From JAWBOW01 sp038825775 (lineage in GTDB: Archaea; Nanobdellota; Nanobdellia; Woesearchaeales; WAPY01), in contig JAWBOW010000038.1 of assembly GCA_038825775.1 (NCBI GenBank), positions 1-7,756 on the forward strand: a stretch of DNA of 7,756 nucleotides, written 5' to 3'. Of the stretch, positions 1 through 5,950 are shown piece after piece; the stretch's first letter is position 1; each line of letters starts with the position of its first letter. Position numbers and translations under genes: made by a program. The notes below the pieces were generated by a model, which saw nothing but the letters and a program-made list of their open reading frames with translations, was not told the DNA's origin and made no database searches.

Positions 1-719
1 ATTTGGTACTCAAAAACAGAGAGTATCCAAGCACTCATATGCAATAAAAAAGCAACCCCAAAATAATATCTGCTTTTGTAAAACAATTTTGATACTTCCT
101 TGTCCAAGCTCTTTACATAAGAGGTGTATTTTGAAGTCAGTTTAAATCTATCAAGTTTGAGTAATTTGTAGAAAAACGAGAAAAAACCATCTCCCAATAG
201 TGTTTTATAGTAAAACAAAAAGATTAGCAGGATTATTATTAGTGAGGAAAAGAGTGAAAATAACCTTATGCTCTCAGGCAGTTTAAAATTTATAAGTATT
301 AATATTAAAAAAATACAAGTAAATAATCCATTAAGGGTTAGTTCTATTGACTTGTCAACGATTACTGAAGAAAATGCTTTTTTAAATCTTATATTGTGCT
401 GTGATAAAAGATACGCCCTTATTGGTTCTCCTCCAACATGAGCACTTGGTGTTAAAAAGCTCACTGAAAAATCTGCTATCCTATAAATGAAAAGTTTGTG
501 AAAAGGAACCTTTATTCCATGACTCTCTGCTATGAAATACCATTTTAATGCTCTTAAAAAAAATATAAAAAAAGATATTACAATAAATAAAACAAGATAT
601 TTGAATGAAAAGAAGGTGAAAACAGATTTTATTGCTTCAAAACCAATATAGTATGCAATAGCAAATATTAAAACCAAACCTATAAGCACCGAGATAATTA
701 AAGAGAGTTTCTTTTTCAT
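1..719 (-). CDS. Flippase-like integral membrane protein, UPF0104 / LPG-synthase TM-region family (3' part outside window)
   Basis: Reading the minus strand from the ATG at 719 gives 239 uninterrupted codons that run off the left edge, so the C-terminus is missing. The protein is very hydrophobic. It starts with a short basic MKKK leader, then has membrane segments near residues 5-25, 40-57, 130-147, 155-171 and 218-235. The stretch SFLTPSAHVGGEPIRAYLL (residues 87-105) carries the GGEPxRA signature of the UPF0104 / lysylphosphatidylglycerol synthase transmembrane family (TIGR00374-like), and DKSIE at 122-126 also fits. Family members are implicated in moving or modifying lipid-linked molecules, but no substrate can be read here. 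The usual length is about 300-340 residues, so roughly two thirds are visible. The start has no Shine-Dalgarno sequence. It lies 43 bp after the permease gene on the same strand, so it could be the last visible gene of the ABC operon or have its own promoter. Confidence 0.88.
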   Translation of the reverse strand, partial: MKKKLSLIISVLIGLVLIFAIAYYIGFEAIKSVFTFFSFKYLVLFIVISFFIFFLRALKWYFIAESHGIKVPFHKLFIYRIADFSVSFLTPSAHVGGEPIRAYLLSQHNIRFKKAFSSVIVDKSIELTLNGLFTCIFLILILINFKLPESIRLFSLFSSLIIILLIFLFYYKTLLGDGFFSFFYKLLKLDRFKLTSKYTSYVKSLDKEVSKLFYKSRYYFGVAFLLHMSAWILSVFEYQ

Positions 720-738
720 TTTTAATAAAAATTAAGGA

Positions 739-756
739 ATTGTTTTTAAAGCTTAC
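739..756 (-). promoter_or_regulatory. Possible TATA element for a leaderless transcript of the UPF0104 gene
   Basis: On the minus strand, TTTAAAAA at 750-743 follows GTAAGC and is centred about 27 nt before the ATG at 719. That is the spacing expected if an archaeal transcript starts at or next to the ATG. The gene has no Shine-Dalgarno sequence, which fits a leaderless start. AT-rich spacers often contain such strings by chance, so this is a weak call. Confidence 0.3.
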
Positions 757-762
757 TCTTTT

Positions 763-1995
763 TCATTCATACCTTAAAGTGTCTGCAGGTTTTAGTTTTG
801 ATGCTTGAATAGCAGGAGTAACACCTGAAATTGCTCCGATAAGGAAAGAAAAGAAGAGGATTGAAATTATGAAGTAATATGGGCAAGTTATTACTAAAAC
901 TCTTGAGTTTAAGAGTTGTTGAGCAGCTATTTCTGCTGATTTTCCAATCATTAACCCAAAAATTATTCCAATAATACCGCCACTTAATCCAAGAATTCCA
1001 GATTCTAATAAAAATATTATAAAGATATCAGAATTTTTTGCTCCTACTGCCTTCATAACACCAATATCCTTAGTCCTTTCCAAAACAGAAGTATACATAG
1101 TATTCATAATACCAACCCCACCAACCAATAGAGATATACTTGCAACTCCAACCAATAGAATCTGAACTATCAAAAGAACATTCTTGAATGTATCAACTAT
1201 TTGTTTTGCAGTTCTAACACTAAAATCTTCCTCGCCTTCTTTTACATCTCTTGATTTTCTCAATGCCTTTTCAATATTTTTTGCTACATCTTCGGGCTCA
1301 AAATTTTTTGAGACAAAAACAATAATTGTTGAAACTTCATCTTCTCTTAAATTCTTGCTTATCTCTCTAAGATCTTCTTCAGATATTCTTATGATTTTGT
1401 CAAATGCTTCAGAGCCCAATTTTTTTTGTATTCCAACAACCTTAAAATAATTGTTTCCTATTTTTATTTCATCTCCTATTTTAACTTCTTTTTTAAACAA
1501 TGAATGTGCAACATCATATCCTAAAACAGCTACTTTTCTTTCTCCTGGATTGATGTGTCTTCCATACTGAACTTCAAAATTACTCATCTTTTTAATATAA
1601 GATAGTGTATCTTTGTCTGTTGGTAATCCTAGAATATAACCCTGTTTTTGTTCATTGTTGAAAATAACATTATAAACCTGAATTGTTCTTCCAAAAGCAT
1701 ATTCTACTCCTTCAACCTTTTTTATTACTTCAACATCTTTTTTTGTGAGTTTTATTGTTGAAAAACTTGCTGCTAAACCACCTCCAAAACTTGTTAAGGA
1801 TGCTGGAGAGACGATTATTCTATTGGCTCCAATTATTTTGAATTGTTCTTCTATTGCATTCTGCATTCCTTGACTTAATGTTACTAATGATACGACTGCT
1901 GTTATTCCAATCATTATTCCTATGAGTGTCAAAAAAGTTCTTAACTTTCTGTTTGCCAAATTCCTTAAAACAAATAACAGATAATCTCCAATCAT
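763..1995 (-). CDS. MacB/FtsX-type ABC transporter permease (paralogue 1)
   Basis: This 410-residue protein has the architecture of MacB-type permeases without a fused ATPase. TM1 lies near 20-42, followed by a large extracytoplasmic MacB_PCD-like domain (about 43-265). Three C-terminal helices lie near 272-297, 326-350 and 370-392. Family hallmarks are the N-terminal RNLANRKLRTFLTLIGIMIG, the SLLVGGVGIMNTM segment, the cytoplasmic coupling region ERTKDIGVMKAVGA (306-319) and the terminal GVTPAIQASKLKPADTLRYE. Such permeases use ATP hydrolysis on the cytoplasmic side for mechanotransmission, typically to export peptides, lipids or antimicrobials. The substrate here is unknown. The gene starts 1 nt after the stop of its paralogue (TAA, A, ATG). 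The nearest SD-like GAGG (2009-2012) is 13 nt away, so translation is probably coupled. It most likely forms a heterodimer with the upstream paralogue and uses the ATPase encoded at 4643-5356. Confidence 0.93.
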   Translation of the reverse strand: MIGDYLLFVLRNLANRKLRTFLTLIGIMIGITAVVSLVTLSQGMQNAIEEQFKIIGANRIIVSPASLTSFGGGLAASFSTIKLTKKDVEVIKKVEGVEYAFGRTIQVYNVIFNNEQKQGYILGLPTDKDTLSYIKKMSNFEVQYGRHINPGERKVAVLGYDVAHSLFKKEVKIGDEIKIGNNYFKVVGIQKKLGSEAFDKIIRISEEDLREISKNLREDEVSTIIVFVSKNFEPEDVAKNIEKALRKSRDVKEGEEDFSVRTAKQIVDTFKNVLLIVQILLVGVASISLLVGGVGIMNTMYTSVLERTKDIGVMKAVGAKNSDIFIIFLLESGILGLSGGIIGIIFGLMIGKSAEIAAQQLLNSRVLVITCPYYFIISILFFSFLIGAISGVTPAIQASKLKPADTLRYE

Positions 1996-1996
1996 T

Positions 1997-3208
1997 TTAT
2001 AGTGTAAACCTCAACGCCTCTGTTGGTTTTAGTTTTGATGCTTGAATAGCAGGAGTAACACCAGAAATTACTCCTATTAAAAAAGCAAATAGTATCGAAC
2101 CAAATATTAGTGTAAAGCTAACATTTGCTTTAAGCAGATTAGTTCCGATGTATATTGTTGATATAAACTCAACTGATTTTGCAATTAAAATTCCAAAGAC
2201 GACTCCTATAATACCACCTGTTAATCCAAGCATTCCTGACTCTATTATGAAAAGTTTTAGTATGTCTGAGTTTTTTGCCCCTACCGCCTTCATAACACCA
2301 ATATCTCTAGTTCTTTCCAAAACAGAAGTATACATAGTATTCATAATACCAACCCCGCCAACTAATAAGGAAATTCCTGCAACTCCTAAAAATACAATTT
2401 GGACTATTAGTAAAATTGTATTCATTGAACGCATTATGTCTTGGCTTGTTTGCAAGCTAAAATCCTCTTCGCCCTTTTTGACATTGTGAAGTTTCCTTAA
2501 TCTCTTTTCAATATTTTCAGAAATTTTTTCAATCTGTGAAGAATCTGAAACCTTAACTATAATCTCGAAATATTTTTCTGGTTCGTTTAAAACTATCTTT
2601 GAATCGCTTAGGGGGATAAATATGTTTGTGTCGTCTTCCCTATTACCAAAAGTTTCTAAACAACCAACAACTTCAAAACTTTCACCATTTATTATTATTT
2701 TATCACCTACTTTAATATTCTTTTTAAAGAGGTTTTTGTTGCATAGATAATATCCAACAAGTGCTTTTTTCTTATCACCTTCTAAAAGATTCCTTCCATA
2801 TGAAACTCTTATGTTCTGCATCTCATCAAAAATTACCTTTGAGCGGTCTGTTGGAACTCCTGTAACATAAAGATACTTTACTTCCTTGTCAAAAACAACA
2901 GGTGCTATCTTGAATGTAAAGCCTGCTGCTTCAATTACTCCTGGAGTATTTCTTATTTCTTCTAAGTCCTTGTCTGTAAGCACTAAACTAGAGCCCATTC
3001 CAAAGAAACCTGCTTTTGCAGTGATTATTATTTTATCAGAACCAATCATTTCAAACTGTTCATTCATTGCAATTTTAAATCCTTGACTTAAACTTATAAG
3101 TGCAACTATTGCTGTTATTCCAATAAATATGCCTATTATTGTGAGCCAAGAACGAATTTTTCTATGTATAAAATTCAAAAATACTAAATTTAAATAAACA
3201 TCTAACAT
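1997..3208 (-). CDS. MacB/FtsX-type ABC transporter permease (paralogue 2)
   Basis: This 403-residue protein has the same four-helix layout as its downstream neighbour. TM1 lies near 20-42, an extracytoplasmic MacB_PCD-like domain covers about 43-255, and C-terminal helices lie near 263-287, 317-343 and 365-385. It shares long stretches with the neighbour, including VGGVGIMNTMYTSVLERT, DIGVMKAVGAKNSDI and GVTPAIQASKLKP. The extracytoplasmic domain is much more diverged, and this copy is seven residues shorter. It carries cysteines at about 156 and 183 that the other copy lacks in this domain. The ATG at 3208 is preceded by TGAGGA at a good distance, which supports the start. The gene is 29 bp downstream of the Ig-repeat protein gene. 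It is probably one half of a heterodimeric permease; two homodimeric transporters sharing one ATPase are also possible. Confidence 0.93.
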   Translation of the reverse strand: MLDVYLNLVFLNFIHRKIRSWLTIIGIFIGITAIVALISLSQGFKIAMNEQFEMIGSDKIIITAKAGFFGMGSSLVLTDKDLEEIRNTPGVIEAAGFTFKIAPVVFDKEVKYLYVTGVPTDRSKVIFDEMQNIRVSYGRNLLEGDKKKALVGYYLCNKNLFKKNIKVGDKIIINGESFEVVGCLETFGNREDDTNIFIPLSDSKIVLNEPEKYFEIIVKVSDSSQIEKISENIEKRLRKLHNVKKGEEDFSLQTSQDIMRSMNTILLIVQIVFLGVAGISLLVGGVGIMNTMYTSVLERTRDIGVMKAVGAKNSDILKLFIIESGMLGLTGGIIGVVFGILIAKSVEFISTIYIGTNLLKANVSFTLIFGSILFAFLIGVISGVTPAIQASKLKPTEALRFTL

Positions 3209-3214
3209 TTTTTA

Positions 3215-3220
3215 TCCTCA
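3215..3220 (-). promoter_or_regulatory. Ribosome binding site of permease paralogue 2
   Basis: TGAGGA on the minus strand lies 6 nt before the ATG at 3208, a normal Shine-Dalgarno position. It fixes the start of this permease and is one of only two clear Shine-Dalgarno sites in the window. Confidence 0.7.
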
Positions 3221-3237
3221 AAAAATTAACTAAAAAA

Positions 3238-4578
3238 TTATTCATGCTTTGTTCTTTGCTTGTGCTTTCTTTTCTTATAAACAAAATATCCTAATCCAAC
3301 TATTACCAAAAATATGAGAATTCCTAGTGAACTGCTCGTCTTTATTAACTTATATTTCCTTGCTTCTTGCATTGTGTATAATCTTAACCTTATGTTTTCT
3401 GTCTGTTCATACTTGTTTCCCAAAGAATCCTCAAATCTTATCCTAACAGGAATTTCTAAATAATCCTTTGCGTTTTCAACAAAGAGAGTAAATTCTACTG
3501 TTTCGTAATCGTCTGAGTCAATATCTCCTACATAATCATAGTTGTTTGAAAGCACAACAAAATTTTTTCCTTGTTCTAAGAAGACCTCAACGAATTTTGC
3601 ATCTATCTTTCCAGAATTAACAATTTTTAGAGTGACTTTGCCCTTTTGGTTTGGGAATATTATTTCTGATTTTTCAATGCTTGTTCTTAATTCTGGCTTT
3701 CCACCTACAAGCAAGCTTATTAGATCATGATTTTCGTATTTTTTGTTATCTACATCATAGTAAGTTATTATTACAGGAATTTTATAAACATTTGAAGTTG
3801 CTGTTGAAGTTGTCATTAGCTTGAATGTAAACTCTTTTGTTTCTGAAGGCATTATGTTTTTTATCTTTTGTTCTGTTGAGGTATCTATTGGTGAAAATGG
3901 AATTTGAAAACCTGCGGAGCTTAAAAGTGTAAGTTGAGTTTGTGATAGTGAAGATAAGGTTAGGTCTAATTTAAGAGTTACGTCCTTTATAAGGGTGTCT
4001 CCATAGTTTGTTATCTTTATTTTTAAAGTTCCTGTTTCTCCAGGTTTTAAGAATTTTGGCTCTGTGCTTACAGAAGTTATTCCAACCCTAACGTCTGTTG
4101 ATTCAACCTTTACGCTAAATCCTGTGACTTTTGTCCAAGTGTATTTGTCTGTTGTGTATTCCAAATCAACATCAAAGTAACCAGGATATGCGTCCTTATC
4201 AACTTTTAACCTATACTCAACGATTGCACCGTATTCTCCAATTTGCATTCCTGCAATATTGCCAACATACTTTAAATCATCATCTGCTATTGAAAAAGGA
4301 TATTTTGGAATGATTCTTACATAAAGATTGTTTATGTTTTTTATTCCAACATTTTCAAGCTTAAATCTCAAAGTAACATAGCTTCCAGGGGTTGCTGGAT
4401 ATGGTTCTTGGTTTAACAATGTTGCTTTCAGAGAACTTCCAGAACTCACTGTATTAACAGAGAATGCAAAATTAGTGAAAACCAAAACATAAATAATTAA
4501 TAATGAAATTTTTGCTAAATCATTATTTTTCTTTCCTAATAATTTCTTTTTTAATAATTTGTTTTCAGATTTTTTCAT
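3238..4578 (-). CDS. Membrane-anchored extracytoplasmic protein with Ig-like repeats (COG1361/NEW3-like), putative adaptor of the ABC exporter
   Basis: This 446-residue protein has a long lysine-rich N-terminus (1-22), then a signal/anchor helix (about 23-41, ending FAFSVNTVSSG). The body is all-beta, and a C-terminal helix (about 418-434) ends in a basic KKRKHKQRTKHE tail. The body appears to hold three Ig-like modules (about 47-160, 165-292 and 297-402). Each opens with a phrase such as YPATPGSYVTLRFKLENVG, FLKPGETGTLKIKITNYG or FPNQKGKVTLKIVNSGKID. This is the pattern of the NEW3/CARDB and archaeal COG1361 'S-layer-like' families. The function is not established. Its place between the ATPase and the two permeases suggests an extracytoplasmic partner comparable in position to MacA, with no MacA sequence similarity visible. 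The start is secure: a strong GAGGTGG lies upstream, and no other Met occurs before residue 111. An S-layer or surface-binding role is the alternative. Confidence 0.8.
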   Translation of the reverse strand: MKKSENKLLKKKLLGKKNNDLAKISLLIIYVLVFTNFAFSVNTVSSGSSLKATLLNQEPYPATPGSYVTLRFKLENVGIKNINNLYVRIIPKYPFSIADDDLKYVGNIAGMQIGEYGAIVEYRLKVDKDAYPGYFDVDLEYTTDKYTWTKVTGFSVKVESTDVRVGITSVSTEPKFLKPGETGTLKIKITNYGDTLIKDVTLKLDLTLSSLSQTQLTLLSSAGFQIPFSPIDTSTEQKIKNIMPSETKEFTFKLMTTSTATSNVYKIPVIITYYDVDNKKYENHDLISLLVGGKPELRTSIEKSEIIFPNQKGKVTLKIVNSGKIDAKFVEVFLEQGKNFVVLSNNYDYVGDIDSDDYETVEFTLFVENAKDYLEIPVRIRFEDSLGNKYEQTENIRLRLYTMQEARKYKLIKTSSSLGILIFLVIVGLGYFVYKKRKHKQRTKHE

Positions 4579-4584
4579 AAAAAA

Positions 4585-4592
4585 CCACCTCT
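4585..4592 (-). promoter_or_regulatory. Strong Shine-Dalgarno site of the Ig-repeat protein
   Basis: AGAGGTGG on the minus strand lies 6 nt before the ATG at 4578. It contains GAGGTG, a near-complete complement of the archaeal 16S rRNA 3' end (anti-SD CACCUCC). It is the best ribosome binding site in the window and suggests this protein is made at a higher rate than the ATPase before it. Confidence 0.75.
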
Positions 4593-4604
4593 TGTTTTTT
4601 ATCT

Positions 4605-4650
4605 TTTTGTTATATTATTTTTTTAAAACTGAGTTTTAAGTTTTAAAACT
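4605..4650 (-). promoter_or_regulatory. AT-rich inverted/direct repeat between ATPase and Ig-protein genes; possible internal promoter
   Basis: TTTTAAAACT occurs twice in direct orientation (4621-4630 and 4641-4650). TTTTAAAAC (4621-4629) and GTTTTAAAA (4640-4648) also form a perfect 9-bp inverted repeat. The right arm overlaps the ATPase stop codon. On the minus strand, TTTTAAAA at 4628-4621 could act as a TATA box. Transcription would then begin near 4598, giving a leader of about 20 nt that contains the strong Shine-Dalgarno site. The arms are almost pure A/T, so it could also be chance or a processing site. Confidence 0.3.
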
Positions 4651-5356
4651 TGTATTTGTTGAATGTTTCCCTGTCAACAAACTTTCCGTCAATGAGATAA
4701 ACAACCCTATTAGCATGTTCTGTTAATCTTGCATCATGAGTTACAAGTATTATTGTTTTACCATCATTGTGAAGCTCTTTTAAAAGGTTTATTATTGCTG
4801 CACCGCTCTTTGTGTCTAAATTTCCTGTTGGCTCATCAGCAAGTATGAATTCTGGATCATTTGATAATGCTCTCGCTATTGCAACTCTCTGCTGTTCTCC
4901 TCCGGATAATTGTCTTGGTTTGTGGTAAATCCTTTTTCCCAACCCAACCCTCTCTAATAATTCTTTTGCTCTTCTTATTCTCTCTTCTTTTGGAATGTTT
5001 TGGAACATCATTGGAAGCATAACATTTTCTAGAGCATTCAATGATTGTATTAGGTTGAATTGTTGAAAGACAAAACCTATTTTTTTACCTCTCAACCTAG
5101 CTAGTTCAGAATCAGAAAGTTTTGAAATATCAATTCCGTCAAGGTAAATCTTGCCATGTGTTGGTACGTCCAAACAGCCGATCATGTTCATTGTTGTTGA
5201 TTTTCCAGCACCACTTGGCCCCATTATAACTAAAAACTCTCCTTTTTTTACCTCAAGGTTTAGTCCTTTTAGAACTTCAACTTTTGAATTTCCAAAATCG
5301 TAAATCTTCCAAACATTCTCTAACTTTATTACTACTTTTGTTTTTTTGCTTTTCAT
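4643..5356 (-). CDS. ABC transporter ATP-binding protein, MacB/LolD class
   Basis: This 237-residue stand-alone nucleotide-binding subunit has every catalytic motif: Walker A GPSGAGKST (46-54), Q-loop in VFQQF (96-100), signature LSGGEQQRVAIARAL (150-164), Walker B FILADEP with catalytic Glu175, D-loop GNLD (178-181) and switch His207 in VTHD. The IGCLDVPTHGKIYLDG and LADEPTGNLDTKSG segments are typical of the MacB/LolD (COG1136) family, which pairs with four-helix FtsX-type permeases, as found downstream. It hydrolyses ATP at the cytoplasmic face to drive the two permeases. The ATG overlaps the padR stop codon by 4 nt (ATGA), and there is no good Shine-Dalgarno, so translation is probably coupled to padR. 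The length is normal for the family and nothing is missing. Confidence 0.97.
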   Translation of the reverse strand: MKSKKTKVVIKLENVWKIYDFGNSKVEVLKGLNLEVKKGEFLVIMGPSGAGKSTTMNMIGCLDVPTHGKIYLDGIDISKLSDSELARLRGKKIGFVFQQFNLIQSLNALENVMLPMMFQNIPKEERIRRAKELLERVGLGKRIYHKPRQLSGGEQQRVAIARALSNDPEFILADEPTGNLDTKSGAAIINLLKELHNDGKTIILVTHDARLTEHANRVVYLIDGKFVDRETFNKYKF

Positions 5357-5871
5357 TTTTGCTTTTCAACATTATTTATAAGTTCAACAATTTCTTTATT
5401 TGCTTGACTTAATATTCTTTTTATTTCCTTTATCTTTATATTATTTCTCTTTTCAATGCTCAAATACTTTATTAAATTATCCTTTAAAGCAATTAAATCT
5501 TTCAAAAGAGGTTTTATTAATTTTAAGTTTTCCTTTGAAACTTCTAATTCGTCTATATCTTTACTATTAATACTTATCTTTGCGACCTTGAGTTTGTTCA
5601 TTACTATCTCGAAAAGCCTTTTTTTCTGTTTGTTTAACTCCTTTATCTCTATTTTGCCTTTAGGAGTTAGTGAATAGTATTTCTTCGATTTTTTTATACT
5701 TATTTTTATTAGTCCTTTTTCAAGCAGTTCTTTTAGGGATGGGTAAACGCAACCAGGAGATGGTTTTAAAATTTTTGTCCTGTTTTGAATACTCTTTATT
5801 ATGTCGTATCCTGTTTTTTCTCCGTGTTGGAGTTCATTCAATATGGCTATTTTTAGATATCCCTTAAACAT
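5353..5871 (-). CDS. PadR-family transcriptional regulator (start placed at internal Met, 172 aa)
   Basis: The N-terminal winged helix-turn-helix matches PadR: MFKGYLKIAILNEL opens the first helix, followed by GEKTGYDIIKSI, the recognition-helix region PSPGCVYPSLKELLEKGLI (37-55) and the wing with YYSLTPKGK (65-73). Residues 80-172 are charged and helical, probably the dimerisation region, though longer than in minimal PadR proteins. The frame is open up to an ATG at 5907 (184 aa). I prefer the ATG at 5871 because it gives the usual PadR N-terminus. The 12 extra residues (MFIYLFRYICLD) would be encoded by the TATA box and the palindromic operator, and the ATG at 5871 sits where a leaderless transcript would start. 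PadR proteins generally repress adjacent transporter genes and their own gene, often relieved by a ligand. The 4-nt overlap with the ATPase gene fits that. The inducer is unknown. Confidence 0.9.
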   Translation of the reverse strand: MFKGYLKIAILNELQHGEKTGYDIIKSIQNRTKILKPSPGCVYPSLKELLEKGLIKISIKKSKKYYSLTPKGKIEIKELNKQKKRLFEIVMNKLKVAKISINSKDIDELEVSKENLKLIKPLLKDLIALKDNLIKYLSIEKRNNIKIKEIKRILSQANKEIVELINNVEKQK

Positions 5872-5901
5872 ATCTAAACAGATATATCTAAATAGATATA
5901 T
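5870..5901. promoter_or_regulatory. Probable PadR operator: two tandem 14-bp palindromes
   Basis: TATCTAAACAGATA (5871-5884) is followed directly by TATCTAAATAGATA (5885-5898), a tandem repeat differing at one base. Each unit is itself palindromic. The right unit extends to a perfect 20-bp palindrome at 5882-5901, and the left unit pairs ATATCT with AGATAT over a 4-nt spacer. A further AGATAT half-site lies at 5855-5860 inside the padR coding sequence. The array runs from the TATA box to the predicted transcription start, so bound protein should block the transcription machinery. Assignment to PadR is inferred from position. Confidence 0.75.
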
Positions 5902-5911
5902 AAACATTTCG
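5896..5911 (-). promoter_or_regulatory. Archaeal BRE/TATA promoter of the padR-ABC operon
   Basis: On the minus strand, CGAAATG (5911-5905) is followed by TTTATATAT (5904-5896), a good match to a BRE plus TATA box. The TATA centre near 5900 predicts transcription starting around 5874, three or so nucleotides before the ATG at 5871. That gives an essentially leaderless mRNA. No Shine-Dalgarno precedes that ATG, which agrees. The TATA box overlaps the right arm of the operator palindrome. Confidence 0.65.
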
Positions 5912-5912
5912 C

Positions 5913-5928
5913 TTTTAGAATTTTAGAA
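5913..5928. repeat. Tandem 8-mer TTTTAGAA x2 upstream of the padR promoter
   Basis: TTTTAGAA at 5913-5920 is repeated exactly at 5921-5928, immediately upstream of the BRE of padR and downstream of the polX stop codon. It could be an upstream activator contact, part of a weak terminator region for polX, or chance in AT-rich DNA. Confidence 0.35.
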
Positions 5929-5950
5929 AATTAATTCGTTTAAGATTATC

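Noticed and set aside
1076..2356. The 44-nt and 38-nt exact repeats as ends of a mobile element or recombination sites
   Set aside because: They sit at matching codon positions of two paralogous genes in the same orientation, with no transposase, terminal inverted repeats or target duplication.
1184..2489. Open plus-strand frames opposite the permeases (for example 1184-1450 and 2148-2489)
   Set aside because: They lie antisense inside well-supported permease genes, have no recognisable domain or ribosome binding site, and their sequence follows from the codon pattern of the minus-strand genes.
763..3208. BceB-type or LolC/E-type assignment for the permeases
   Set aside because: Each has one N-terminal and three C-terminal helices around a single extracytoplasmic domain, which is the MacB layout. 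BceB-type permeases have ten helices, and no lipoprotein sorting partner (LolA/LolB) is expected in an organism without an outer membrane.
4621..4650. Inverted repeat as a transcription terminator after the ATPase gene
   Set aside because: The stem is almost entirely A/T and would be unstable, and genes on the same strand that complete the transporter follow directly.
5871..5898. Tandem 14-mers as a minimal CRISPR array
   Set aside because: There are no spacers between the units, they are palindromic, and they coincide with a promoter; no cas gene is present.
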